The notes beneath the pieces were generated by a model. That model was not told the DNA's origin. It did no database searches and saw only the letters and a program-made list of their open reading frames with translations. The translations under genes were made by a program, and so were the position numbers. Source: a virus. Taken from it: DNA of 31,458 nt. The stretch is from IMG/VR virus record IMGVR_UViG_3300034061_001534, positions 1-31,458 of that record; one strand, 5' to 3'. Below, in pieces: positions 1 through 7,141 of this stretch. Position 1 is the first letter of the stretch. Every line of letters begins with the position of its first letter.

Positions 1-338
1 TTATGTGGTGGACTATGTACGAAGTCTTGCCTCATTTGTACGTTAAAACTGATAACGGAAGTCTTGTAATTCGCACAAGCGAAGACACAACACCAATATC
101 ACAAACAGACTTGCAGAACTACCGCGACCAAGCGCGTTCACAAGCAATGTTCTACACTCAAAGAATGGTTGACTATTTGTGTTTCAATCAGTCGGACTTT
201 CCAGAGTACACGACGAATGTAACGCAACAGATTTGGTCACAAACAAATGTGTATCCGTCGAACGCTTTTGAGATTAGCGACGGACGCGATAGATTACCAT
301 ATGAATACAGACGCAGAGGTTTAGGTTGGTTGAGATAA
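1..338 (+). CDS. Head-tail connector-like protein (DUF6712-like), C-terminal part, cut by window start
   Basis: This is the C-terminal 111 residues of the protein encoded in full at 30391-30963. The window opens inside a Val codon, and the ATG at position 3 is an internal Met. The protein sequence is identical to the other copy although the DNA has more than a dozen synonymous changes, so the gene is under strong purifying selection. By length and by its place after the portal gene it is probably a connector or head-completion protein that closes the capsid vertex. The function is inferred from context; the family resemblance is from memory. Confidence 0.8.
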   Translation, partial: MWWTMYEVLPHLYVKTDNGSLVIRTSEDTTPISQTDLQNYRDQARSQAMFYTQRMVDYLCFNQSDFPEYTTNVTQQIWSQTNVYPSNAFEISDGRDRLPYEYRRRGLGWLR

Positions 339-353
339 CTAAAATAAAAACGA

Positions 354-470
354 ATGGCAACAAGGGGACGCAAGAAGAATTTAACGATGCACAAGATTTA
401 CGAAGAGAAGTTTCGTAAGTATCTTGCAAAGAAAGAAAAACAAATAAAGAAACTCCAAAATGAAAGTTAA
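354..470 (+). CDS. Small basic protein, 38 aa
   Basis: A very short Lys/Arg-rich protein (begins MATRGRKK, ends KLQNES) that is probably one long charged helix. Its stop lies inside the start of the lysozyme gene, giving an 11-nt overlap, so translation is probably coupled. The second copy at 30980-31096 differs at about a dozen bases yet changes only one residue (Gln to Lys near the C-terminus), which is direct evidence that this frame is translated. It sits between the connector and the lysozyme. The function is unknown; a nucleic-acid-binding or lysis-linked role would be a guess. Confidence 0.75.
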   Translation: MATRGRKKNLTMHKIYEEKFRKYLAKKEKQIKKLQNES

Positions 471-906
471 CGCTGAAGGTTACGCGCTACTCAAAAAGTT
501 TGAAGGGTGTCGTTTGAAAAGTTACCTCTGCCCTTCTGCTGTATGGACGATAGGTTACGGAAACACCTTCTACGAAGACGGAACGAAGGTCAAAGAAGGC
601 GACGTAATAACTCAGGCGCGTGCAGAACAATTAGCGAAAAACGTCATTGATAAGTTCGCTGTTTCCGTTCGTGCATTGATAACGCAAACGCTTAACGAAA
701 ACCAATTTAGCGCGTGTGTTTCGTTAGCGTACAACATCGGAACAGGTGGGTTCAAGAAGTCCTCTGTATTGAGAAAGGTAAACGCTAATCCTAACGATCC
801 AACAATAGCAGATTCTTTTCGTTTATGGAACAAAGGTGGCGGAGTAATTCTCAAAGGTTTGGTTCGTCGTCGTGAGGCTGAAATTGAATTGTATTTTAAG
901 AAATGA
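460..906 (+). CDS. Endolysin, phage lysozyme of the GH24 family
   Basis: This muramidase cleaves the N-acetylmuramic acid to N-acetylglucosamine bond of peptidoglycan at lysis. The 148 aa cover the usual single-domain length. The catalytic Glu is E15 in the KKFEG motif, followed by the WTIGYGNT block (residues 29-36). Counting from E15, the position equivalent to T4 lysozyme Asp20 is C24, and T30 matches Thr26. This is the E/C/T variant of the triad that is known in the family. A later AYNIG motif (about 90-94) is also typical. No signal peptide or SAR segment is visible, so export should depend on the holin-like proteins directly downstream. The stop overlaps the next start (ATGA). Confidence 0.93.
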   Translation: MKVNAEGYALLKKFEGCRLKSYLCPSAVWTIGYGNTFYEDGTKVKEGDVITQARAEQLAKNVIDKFAVSVRALITQTLNENQFSACVSLAYNIGTGGFKKSSVLRKVNANPNDPTIADSFRLWNKGGGVILKGLVRRREAEIELYFKK

Positions 907-1151
907 ACACCGAACACGAAATAACATTGATACACGAACAGCTCCAGGATATGGACAAGAAGATTGACCGTATATACAACGTGTTGATTGGTGACGACGA
1001 AATGAAGATTGAAGGTCTTGTTAGCAAGGTGCAGAAGCACGACAAATATATTCAGAATCAACGTTTGCAGGTAGCTCGTTTGGGTGGTATTGCAACCGCT
1101 GCTGGTGTGGTTGGTGGTTTGCTTGTTCAATTCGTATTAAAGTTTTTATGA
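903..1151 (+). CDS. Coiled-coil protein with C-terminal membrane segment, holin-like or holin accessory
   Basis: 82 aa. Residues about 5-45 are charged and heptad-like, and residues about 60-82 form one hydrophobic, glycine-rich segment suited to crossing the inner membrane. This layout recalls XhlA-type lysis proteins (soluble coiled coil plus one TM helix), though I see no diagnostic motif. It overlaps the lysozyme upstream and the two-TM protein downstream by 4 nt each, so the three genes form one lysis cassette. The role may be membrane permeabilisation, or regulating or anchoring the partner holin. Confidence 0.7.
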   Translation: MNTEHEITLIHEQLQDMDKKIDRIYNVLIGDDEMKIEGLVSKVQKHDKYIQNQRLQVARLGGIATAAGVVGGLLVQFVLKFL

Positions 1152-1429
1152 AGGATAAGTTGAATGTGTGGCTTAAGGAATTGCTTACCTCTTCAACCAA
1201 AGTAAGTTCGAAACGAATTGTTGCTATATTTGTTACAATTAACTTAATCGTTTTGAGTTATGTTGCAACATTTACTTACTACGTTTGTCCTATTGCGATG
1301 TTTGACACACTCGCATTGCTCACAGGTGGTTTGTTTGGTGGAACAGTAATTGAACGATTCACAAAACAAAAAACAAATGGCACGACCAAAGAGCGAAGCA
1401 CGGAAGATAGCAGCGGAGATTTGCAGTAA
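1148..1429 (+). CDS. Putative holin, two membrane segments
   Basis: 93 aa. There is a short basic N-terminus, then hydrophobic segments at about 24-46 and 50-67 separated by a short turn, and a polar C-terminal tail. Small size, two TM helices and a position right behind the lysozyme fit a class II-type holin that forms inner-membrane lesions to release the endolysin. The last 53 nt overlap the likely start of the phosphoesterase gene, an unusually long overlap for this genome, so the tail of this protein and the N-terminus of the next share DNA. I recognise no specific holin family. Confidence 0.7.
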   Translation: MKDKLNVWLKELLTSSTKVSSKRIVAIFVTINLIVLSYVATFTYYVCPIAMFDTLALLTGGLFGGTVIERFTKQKTNGTTKERSTEDSSGDLQ

Positions 1430-2378
1430 GTTTCCCGATGCTCCTTCTCATTCATTAGCTGAAAAACTATTTACTGAATATCCAGAAGCGTTTGATTCAG
1501 CCGAACACGCGCGAAACTACGTTCGAACCGTTCGTGGTAAAATTGGAAAAAGAAGTAGAACATCTAACTCACAAAAAGAATTGATTGACACTAAACAAAG
1601 ACCTTCCAACCCGTACGCACTACCTAAGTCATACGCAAAAAAGCGTCGACACATTGAATTGAAAGGAACAAAGTTCTTAATGCTTTATGATATTCATATT
1701 CCCTACCAAGACAACGAGGCTTTGAGTCTTGCAATTAATGAAGGTATTCGTCAAGGGTGCGACGCAGTTGTTTTAGGTGGTGACGCTTTAGATTGTCATG
1801 AACTTTCGGACTTCGTTAAAGATCCACGCAAAAGAAAATTCAAAGAAGAATTGTACGCAATGCGTCAATTCGTAGATACATTGAGAAAGCAATTTCCAAA
1901 GGCTCACATTTACTACAAAGAAGGAAACCACGAAGAACGTTACTGGCGTTTTATGCGTGTGAAAGCTCCGCAATTAGTGGACATTGACGCGTTCGATTTT
2001 GCGTCGCTTTGTCATTTAGATAAACACAACATAACTTGGGTTGATGGAAAAAGCAAACTAAACATCGGTAAGTTGTCTATCTTTCACGGTCACGAGTTCG
2101 GAAAACAATTTATGCCTTCGGTAAACGTTGCTCGTGGTTTGTATATGAAGACCAAAGTTTCTTCGATGTGTGGACATCACCACCAGACAGCCGAACACAA
2201 TGAGAGGGACGCGAATGGAAAATTCATAACCTGTTGGGGTGTAGCTTGTTTGAGTGAACTTTCGCCCGATTACAACCCCTATTCACGTTATAACCACGGA
2301 TTTGCAATAGTCGACAAAGGCGCGAATGGTTCATTCAGCGTTCACAATTACCGCATACACGAAGGAAAGATACTATGA
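1377..2378 (+). CDS. Calcineurin-like metallophosphoesterase
   Basis: 333 aa from the ATG at 1377, which has an A-rich leader; an in-frame ATG at 1350 would add nine residues. The binuclear metal-site motifs appear in order: DIH (105-107), GGD (134-136), GNHEE (183-187), HGHE (237-240) and GHHH (266-269). The fold hydrolyses phosphomonoesters or diesters, and the substrate cannot be told from sequence. The first 100 residues are basic and helical and may bind DNA or a partner. It lies inside the lysis and late block, overlapping the putative holin upstream and the next membrane protein by 4 nt, so it is expressed late. Possible roles are nucleic-acid end processing or nucleotide signalling. 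Confidence 0.88.
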   Translation: MARPKSEARKIAAEICSKFPDAPSHSLAEKLFTEYPEAFDSAEHARNYVRTVRGKIGKRSRTSNSQKELIDTKQRPSNPYALPKSYAKKRRHIELKGTKFLMLYDIHIPYQDNEALSLAINEGIRQGCDAVVLGGDALDCHELSDFVKDPRKRKFKEELYAMRQFVDTLRKQFPKAHIYYKEGNHEERYWRFMRVKAPQLVDIDAFDFASLCHLDKHNITWVDGKSKLNIGKLSIFHGHEFGKQFMPSVNVARGLYMKTKVSSMCGHHHQTAEHNERDANGKFITCWGVACLSELSPDYNPYSRYNHGFAIVDKGANGSFSVHNYRIHEGKIL

Positions 2379-2950
2379 GAAAGAATATACTCGCAATTTC
2401 TTTGTTGCTCATTGGAACAACTGCTATTTGGACGGTCATTTGTTGGAATTGGTGGGGTTGTACGGATAAAAAGAACGTACAAGAAAACGTACAAAAGCAA
2501 GATAGCGTTATCAATTACAACGCTGGTGAGTACGATCGTCTGCTCCAAGAACAAATTGAACTTTATAAACAACTTCGCACTTATGAAGACGCTCAATCTA
2601 AAGCCAAAACCACCTATCAAAGAACTCGTGATATTGTTCTTATTCGAGATACTATTGTTCGCGTTGATGTTCTACGTTTGGTGAACAGTTGTGACAGCGT
2701 AATTGCTTCCGATTCACTTGTAATTAACAACCTCAAAGAACAATTGAACATTGAAGGGGAAAAGATTGACAACTTACAAGAAACAATCGATGCTTATGAA
2801 CAGAAGACCGATATATTAACCGAAGAAATAAACACTCTAACTGCTGAAAAGAAAAAGTTGGACAAACAAAAAAGACGCAGAAACCGCGCCTTAATTGTTA
2901 CTTCGTCAGTCGCTATTTTGTCGACTTTTGTTCTTTCAATTTTACTTTAG
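2375..2950 (+). CDS. Two-TM coiled-coil protein, spanin candidate
   Basis: 191 aa. There is an N-terminal hydrophobic segment (about 4-27) ending near Cys23 and Cys29, a long charged, predicted coiled-coil region (about 50-165), a very basic KQKRRRNR stretch (about 164-171) and a C-terminal hydrophobic helix (about 173-191). As the last gene of the lysis block it could be a unimolecular spanin joining inner and outer membranes. Two facts argue against this: no clean lipobox precedes either Cys, and by the positive-inside rule the basic stretch before the last helix would put the coiled coil in the cytoplasm. Its end overlaps the convergent gene by 38 nt. Confidence 0.6.
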   Translation: MRKNILAISLLLIGTTAIWTVICWNWWGCTDKKNVQENVQKQDSVINYNAGEYDRLLQEQIELYKQLRTYEDAQSKAKTTYQRTRDIVLIRDTIVRVDVLRLVNSCDSVIASDSLVINNLKEQLNIEGEKIDNLQETIDAYEQKTDILTEEINTLTAEKKKLDKQKRRRNRALIVTSSVAILSTFVLSILL

Positions 2951-3098
2951 ATTCAGGAACGTAGAACTTCAAAGAGAACTCAATGGCTTCACTTAAAAAT
3001 GTGTTACGACTATTCTCTCCGCGCTTTTCGTCAATCTCGTTCCACAGGTCCTTGTGTAAGTAGACACATATTCCTTTTTTAGTTTTGCTTTCTGGCAT
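2913..3098 (-). CDS. Ribbon-helix-helix (CopG/Arc-like) DNA-binding protein
   Basis: 61 aa. A KKGICVYL strand, then a helix DLWNEIDEKRG, a turn, and a second helix rich in hydrophobics (TFLSEAIEFSL) match the ribbon-helix-helix layout, which binds DNA as a dimer through the N-terminal strand. The tail is basic. It is the last gene of the leftward block and runs tail to tail into the late block, sharing 38 bp with it. A role as a transcriptional repressor of phage promoters is likely, but the operator cannot be named. It overlaps the upstream gene by 20 nt. Confidence 0.7.
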   Translation of the reverse strand: MPESKTKKGICVYLHKDLWNEIDEKRGENSRNTFLSEAIEFSLKFYVPESKVKLKEQKSTK

Positions 3099-3381
3099 AT
3101 TCGTTAAAGTTTTGAATGTAAAATTCGTCTAATAAATCAACCGTCCTTTCTGCTCCGTCGTACTTCGATTTTGCGTGTAACATTTCATTGTTTGCGTTTC
3201 TATTTTTGTCTGGGTATTTCGCTACAAATTCAGCAAATTCAATTAGCATTTCTTTTTCTACGCGTCTGCAATAAGCATATAAGTTCGTAATAGTTTCGGC
3301 TTGTAATTCATAAGGAACATTTTTTTTTATGTCGGCTAACTCGTGAAAAAAGTATGCAACAGGTGTTTTGTTAATTTCCAT
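3079..3381 (-). CDS. Hypothetical protein, 100 aa
   Basis: Start chosen at the ATG whose first bases overlap the stop of the upstream gene (ATGGAAATTAA); a TTG nine bases upstream is also in frame. Mostly helical and charged, with no membrane segment and no motif that I recognise. An A9 run on the coding strand (plus-strand T9 at 3320-3328) encodes Lys-Lys-Asn and looks like ordinary coding sequence. It belongs to the leftward early operon. The function is unknown. Confidence 0.65.
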   Translation of the reverse strand: MEINKTPVAYFFHELADIKKNVPYELQAETITNLYAYCRRVEKEMLIEFAEFVAKYPDKNRNANNEMLHAKSKYDGAERTVDLLDEFYIQNFNEYARKQN

Positions 3382-3565
3382 CTTCTTCAATTTTTAGTTT
3401 CTTCAAATAAAGCGCAAGGTCAAGAGCTTCTTCGTATGCGTGTTGCAGCCATTCTGAGCGCGTTAAGTCTGTGCGGTCGAGTGTTGTTCCATACGTCTCC
3501 ATTCCCTTCGCTTCACGCGCTTCTAATTCAGCAATGACTTGCGTGAGTAAATTACTTTTCTGCAT
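3371..3565 (-). CDS. Small MazG-like/dNTP-hydrolase-related helical protein
   Basis: 64 aa. The stretch YGTTLDRTDLT followed by a helix containing EEALD and LALYLKKL resembles small phage proteins related to the all-alpha NTP pyrophosphohydrolase (MazG-like) fold, where an EExxD helix binds magnesium. Only one such helix fits in this length, so a complete active site would require a dimer. A nucleotide-pool or accessory role is inferred with caution. It overlaps both neighbours in the leftward operon. Confidence 0.55.
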   Translation of the reverse strand: MQKSNLLTQVIAELEAREAKGMETYGTTLDRTDLTRSEWLQHAYEEALDLALYLKKLKIEEDGN

Positions 3566-3764
3566 CTGGCTTCGACATCATTGAACCAATCATAAGCGCG
3601 AGATATATTTTCTCTTTTGCGTTTAAGTCTTTGCGCTGTGAAAGTTCCAGAAGGATATCTCCAAGAATCTTTCCTTGTTGAAAGTAGTTCGCGAGTGAAT
3701 TAACAATTTCGCGCTCTCTGTCGTAAGTCATTTTTAACGACTCGTATAGTGGGGTGTTTTTCAT
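3552..3764 (-). CDS. Hypothetical protein, 70 aa
   Basis: A helical, charged small protein (begins MKNTPLYE) with a moderately hydrophobic stretch KIYLALMIGSMM near the C-terminus, probably a packed helix rather than a membrane segment. It overlaps the downstream gene by 14 nt and the upstream gene by 4 nt, so translation is probably coupled. I recognise no motif. Confidence 0.6.
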   Translation of the reverse strand: MKNTPLYESLKMTYDREREIVNSLANYFQQGKILGDILLELSQRKDLNAKEKIYLALMIGSMMSKPDAEK

Positions 3765-3958
3765 TCTTGTTCAGTTTTTTCATTTTCAGATTTGCAAAAA
3801 ATGCTCGGTGTGGTTAATGAAATTAAATATGATAATATCCAAAAATCAACATCTATAATTTCTTCTATTGCAGTTCTGGTAATAAGTGAATATCCAAGTA
3901 CAATAAGAAGTAAAATCACAATTGCAATTTCAGCTCGCTTAAAAAATTTATTTATCAT
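3761..3958 (-). CDS. Small membrane protein, 65 aa
   Basis: The N-terminal basic residues are followed by a hydrophobic helix (about 10-27, IAIVILLLIVLGYSL), and a weaker second hydrophobic stretch lies at about 38-50. The end is acidic. It is probably an inner-membrane protein. The ATG follows an A-rich leader, and the 4-nt stop/start overlap with the next gene fits operon organisation. Possible roles such as superinfection exclusion or a second holin are pure inference. Confidence 0.6.
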   Translation of the reverse strand: MINKFFKRAEIAIVILLLIVLGYSLITRTAIEEIIDVDFWILSYLISLTTPSIFCKSENEKTEQE

Positions 3959-3995
3959 TTGTTTATTTTATTTGTGCTAATATAGTCAACCTATG

Positions 3996-5294
3996 CTAAC
4001 CGACAACATATTGTCCGTAACTTGGATTGAGTTCGAAGTACATACGCATCATTATCGCGTCTGCAACGTCTGGACTTATTCCTTCGCGGTTCTTGATTAC
4101 GTCCTTCGGTGTGACTTGCAACTTTCCGTCTACGTCCGCGCGATGTCGCTTAATCATTTCAAGCTCACGAATGATTTGTTCTTTGCGCGTACTGGATAAA
4201 ATTGTGACTTTGTTTTCTTCGACGTATTGAGCCAATTTGTAATAACATTCGCTCTTTAAGTTTTGGTATTGTGGGTGTTTTGGTTTAGATCCATTCTGAA
4301 ATCCTAAGCACTTCAAAAAGTCACAGACTCCTCCGCCCACCCCATCTTCATCCGCGATGATGTTTTGAAGTAATATGTTGTGTTCTTTGGCTACAACGCG
4401 AATCTTGTTCACTACTTCGTCCAACGCTGCACGATTGAGTTCAATTATATCAATGATAGTTAATCCTTCCCAAACAATAATAATCGTTCTATCCTTTCCA
4501 AAACGCGCAATGTCGGCTGTGATATACTTCTTTCCTTCATTGATTACTTCGTTTCTAAACATTCGAAGTAAATTCTCCGTGTTGAATAGTTTGTCGCTGT
4601 CGTCGTCAAACTCCCAATTGCCTTCGAGCAGACGTTTGCGGTCATACTCTGGAAGTTTCTGTAAGTTCTCTAAATACGTCTGCGAAATGTACGGGTTATC
4701 GGTTGGTAACGCTTGAACAAAGGCGCGGTCATTTCTCAATTCACCTTTTAGATTAGCGTAGTAGAAGTCATTATACAACCAACCTTTTGAAGGGTTACAA
4801 GTCATTAATCCCTTCGGTCTGTCGTTAATCAATTTGTAACGTACACGGCTTTGCAAGATGTCAATACAACGCTTTGAAACTTCGGCTACCTCATCTACGA
4901 AGAAATCTGTGATTTCAATCGATCCAAATCTCTGAAAATCAACATCTGAGGGCATATCCGCCAAGTCCATTAATATCGTTTGACTTCCGTTGTACCACTT
5001 AATAACGTGGTCTTGTCCGTTGTATGTGTAGTGAACGTTTGGTTTTAATCCGTGTAAGGTGCAAAGTTCAAAGAATGTTTGCATCGTTGACAAGCGCAAC
5101 TTCTTCAATTCAGCACGACCGATTAAACCCTTCGTACCGGGATACTTCAATCGTCTTTTTATCTGCCAATCGCAACCGAGAAAAGACTTTCCACTAAACA
5201 CACCGCCACCATACAATACCTGCGCAATGGGGCTGTCTATTGAAAGTAATTCCAACGCGTATTTTTGTTTGTCGTGGTAAATTATTTCGGGCAT
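3996..5294 (-). CDS. terL: Terminase large subunit (TerL), packaging ATPase and nuclease
   Basis: 432 aa, normal length for TerL. The ATPase domain has Walker A GGGVFSGKS (29-37) and Walker B FFVDE (131-135, catalytic E135). The C-terminal RNase H-like nuclease shows Asp261 in ADIARFGKD, Asp315 in IADEDGVGGG, and a last acidic site in SPDVADAI near the C-terminus. It docks on the portal, pumps DNA into the prohead and cuts the concatemer. It lies on the minus strand in the early/replication block, far from the portal and from the candidate small subunit at 14096, which is unusual because the terminase and portal genes normally sit together. The previous gene's stop overlaps its ATG by one base. 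Confidence 0.95.
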   Translation of the reverse strand: MPEIIYHDKQKYALELLSIDSPIAQVLYGGGVFSGKSFLGCDWQIKRRLKYPGTKGLIGRAELKKLRLSTMQTFFELCTLHGLKPNVHYTYNGQDHVIKWYNGSQTILMDLADMPSDVDFQRFGSIEITDFFVDEVAEVSKRCIDILQSRVRYKLINDRPKGLMTCNPSKGWLYNDFYYANLKGELRNDRAFVQALPTDNPYISQTYLENLQKLPEYDRKRLLEGNWEFDDDSDKLFNTENLLRMFRNEVINEGKKYITADIARFGKDRTIIIVWEGLTIIDIIELNRAALDEVVNKIRVVAKEHNILLQNIIADEDGVGGGVCDFLKCLGFQNGSKPKHPQYQNLKSECYYKLAQYVEENKVTILSSTRKEQIIRELEMIKRHRADVDGKLQVTPKDVIKNREGISPDVADAIMMRMYFELNPSYGQYVVG

Positions 5295-5503
5295 TATTTT
5301 ACATTTATATTTTTCACCACTTTAATTTTTGGTTTAGTGAAGATTTTTAATATGTACAATTCAGCTTCTTCAATAGTTTCAAAAACCATATCGACATAAG
5401 TTCTGTAAATAGATTCAGTAACCCAACCGTACCATTTTTTACGTTGCACTTTGTATATTGTTTTACCGCAATGTTCTTGCGAAACAATTCTTAATTTCTT
5501 CAT
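5294..5503 (-). CDS. Hypothetical protein, 69 aa
   Basis: Small basic protein with alternating beta-type stretches (TIYKVQRKKWYGWV) and a helix with EEAELYILK, ending in a Lys/Val-rich tail. It might form a small alpha/beta domain. It is coupled by single-base TAATG-type overlaps to the terminase downstream and to the next gene upstream. No family recognised. Confidence 0.6.
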   Translation of the reverse strand: MKKLRIVSQEHCGKTIYKVQRKKWYGWVTESIYRTYVDMVFETIEEAELYILKIFTKPKIKVVKNINVK

Positions 5504-5850
5504 TAAAATAGTGTTAGTTGATTTTCAACCACAGGACAAAGTTCGTCTTGAAGAATCTGAACAATGCGGTCGTATTTCTTCGCGTCGTTGTTTTGCTTTA
5601 CTTGGTGCAATAGCAATTCAAGACCAGCGTTGAACGCTTCGTCTTTTGTTTTATATACGCAATATTCAGCGTGGTAAATCAAAGGTTGCGACCAACCTTG
5701 ATCCTGTCCTTTGAAACTAATTGAATAACTCCAATTTCCGTTTTGAACAATGGCTACATTGACCTGCGCTTCATAACCCTTTATACATTTGTAAGTGTAA
5801 AGAATTGGATTCTCGCAAACTCCGTGTTCGTTGAATATAAACTGACTCAT
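5503..5850 (-). CDS. Hypothetical protein, 115 aa
   Basis: The first two-thirds look beta-rich, with several aromatic and glycine positions (GNWSYSISFKGQDQGW), and the C-terminal third is a helix ending in ENQLTLF. There is no membrane segment. The C-terminal pattern resembles short hydrophobic peptides used to dock on host replication proteins such as the sliding clamp (QLxLF-like), which is only a suggestion. Its start overlaps the end of the upstream gene by 4 nt. Confidence 0.6.
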   Translation of the reverse strand: MSQFIFNEHGVCENPILYTYKCIKGYEAQVNVAIVQNGNWSYSISFKGQDQGWSQPLIYHAEYCVYKTKDEAFNAGLELLLHQVKQNNDAKKYDRIVQILQDELCPVVENQLTLF

Positions 5851-6602
5851 TGCTTCGACAAATAAAGTTTATACAATTCTCGCAACCCTTCAAACTGAAT
5901 TGATTCTTTGAGTAGCTGACGCTTCCTGTCACTCATTCGCTCAACCATTCCTTTGCTTAGTTGCTGTTCGTTGAAGACTGTCTTTCGCGCCTTCGCTTTG
6001 CAAAGATTGTATTCTTCGTCTGTGAACGTTTCAAGCGTGATACGCTTACTTTCTTCTAACCAACGCATCATTGACACTCCGCGTAATTCTAACGTCGTCA
6101 TTTTGCCTTGTTTGAAGCTCTGCACGTCTTCGTCCAACATTCTTCTCCAGCTATCGTCATTCACCGCCATTTCGTTTTCTTTTATTAGTTCTGCTTTTTC
6201 TTCTATTGATTGCGCTATTTCACGCTGAATTTGTAGGTTCGCTTTGTCCCTGTGTGGTTTGTAGTGCGTTAACACGTCACCAATAAACGACACGCTCAAC
6301 GCTCCGAAGTGTTCGGTTTTCTTTGACAGTTCATTCGCTGCGTTTAATTCAAACGCGAGATTGAAATGTTCAAACGTAACCCAACGAAAGTGTTTTACAA
6401 TGAACTCGTGAAGCATCTGGAGTAGTTGTGCTTCGGGTAACGCTATTCCGTACATAGCGCAGACCTTTGAGCATAACTTGACAAAAGTTGGCAAGTCGTA
6501 GTCGGCTACAAATGCGCTTTCTCTTTCTGCACGATCAACCCTTTGTGTAATTGTGAGCGTCTGCGTAGATGCGTTGCGCAGCGTCTGAATCGAATTTTCC
6601 AT
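5847..6602 (-). CDS. Putative replication-associated protein (helicase-loader or replisome-organiser-like)
   Basis: 251 aa, fully soluble. Residues about 35-115 form a compact helical region, and the rest is long charged helix with Met/Arg/Lys-rich segments. Position is the main clue: it overlaps by 68 nt the replication-organiser-like gene upstream, and SSB-like and DnaA-like genes follow in the same operon. Loading host DnaB helicase at the phage origin would fit, but no Walker motif is present, so it would not be an AAA-type loader. Function is tentative. Confidence 0.45.
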   Translation of the reverse strand: MENSIQTLRNASTQTLTITQRVDRAERESAFVADYDLPTFVKLCSKVCAMYGIALPEAQLLQMLHEFIVKHFRWVTFEHFNLAFELNAANELSKKTEHFGALSVSFIGDVLTHYKPHRDKANLQIQREIAQSIEEKAELIKENEMAVNDDSWRRMLDEDVQSFKQGKMTTLELRGVSMMRWLEESKRITLETFTDEEYNLCKAKARKTVFNEQQLSKGMVERMSDRKRQLLKESIQFEGLRELYKLYLSKQ

Positions 6603-6963
6603 TTTTGATTTTTGTTGTTTGGTTTGTTTGAGTTACAAAGGTAGACAAGTCCCATTTACGAACGGCAGCCTTCCAATCTTTCATCGCATTGCGTCCCACC
6701 TTCCAACCATTTGCTTCGTAGTGAGCGTGGAATTTCTCAGTAAACTTTAACGCGTCGTCGTTGCTTAGTTTCTCGCAAGCGTATTCGTATATTTCAACGA
6801 CCGTTGGTTTGACGAACGCAGTCTTTTTTTCTTTCGTCGTGACTGGAAGGTTAGCCTGTGGAACTGATAAGCGAATGAGAATGTCGTTTATCTTTTGGTC
6901 TTGTTCCTTTATTTGCGCTTCGAGTGTTTCAACTCGTTTCTTTAATTGTAGTATTAGCATCAT
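6535..6963 (-). CDS. Putative replisome organiser / replication initiation protein
   Basis: 142 aa. The N-terminal residues about 3-35 form a coiled coil for oligomerisation. A central domain runs from KPTVVEIYEYACEK to FHAHYEANGWKVGR and WKAAVRKWD. That GWKVGRNAMKDWKAA block is a pattern I associate with C-terminal domains of Bacteroidota phage replication proteins. It probably acts with the overlapping downstream gene to recruit host replication enzymes to the phage origin. Two adjacent Met codons begin the frame; either may be used. The 68-nt overlap with the next gene is the longest in this operon. Confidence 0.55.
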   Translation of the reverse strand: MMLILQLKKRVETLEAQIKEQDQKINDILIRLSVPQANLPVTTKEKKTAFVKPTVVEIYEYACEKLSNDDALKFTEKFHAHYEANGWKVGRNAMKDWKAAVRKWDLSTFVTQTNQTTKIKNGKFDSDAAQRIYADAHNYTKG

Positions 6964-6973
6964 TGTTTATTTT

Positions 6974-7135
6974 TTAATCAAACCAAAATTCTCCAGACGC
7001 TTTTGCAATCTGTTCCTTTTCCATTTGAAGTGCTTGTTTATATAAATCTTGAATAAGTTTATCGGTTAAATTTAAACTCTTATAGTTCTTTAACTTTTTG
7101 TAAAACCATTCAACAGCAGTTTGTTCTGTTTCCAT
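6974..7135 (-). CDS. Small hypothetical protein, 53 aa
   Basis: Begins METEQTAVEWFYKKL and ends ASGEFWFD. A single helical domain with a LYKQALQMEKEQ helix. The METxQTAVEW opening is one I recognise from many small uncharacterised Bacteroidota phage proteins, so this is a genuine gene. It fills the gap between the organiser-like gene and the zinc-binding small protein in the leftward operon. Function unknown. Confidence 0.7.
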   Translation of the reverse strand: METEQTAVEWFYKKLKNYKSLNLTDKLIQDLYKQALQMEKEQIAKASGEFWFD

Positions 7136-7141
7136 AGTTAT

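Larger units (their letters stand above)
1..832. repeat. Left copy of imperfect terminal repeat (unit about 30.63 kb)
   Basis: This stretch matches 30626-31458 end to end with about 61 differences (roughly 93% identity) and one single-base indel near 340, in the spacer between two genes. The first 127 bases are exactly identical, and 763-832 are again identical. Nearly all differences inside genes are synonymous. The window therefore goes once around a circular or circularly permuted genome and then re-reads the same locus in a second variant. A true biological direct terminal repeat would be expected to be identical. Confidence 0.93.

Noticed and set aside
1-832. True direct terminal repeat of a packaged phage
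   Set aside because: Packaged terminal repeats should be identical; these differ at about 7% of sites and share exactly 127 bases at one edge.
612-1130. Long minus-strand open frame of 172 codons across lysozyme and the next gene
   Set aside because: It lies antisense to genes with clear motifs and with synonymous variation between copies; its protein is low-quality and has no start context.
3320-3328. T9 run as a frameshift signal in the small gene on the minus strand
   Set aside because: A -1 slip gives neither an immediate stop nor a recognisable second frame; it reads as ordinary Lys-Lys-Asn codons.
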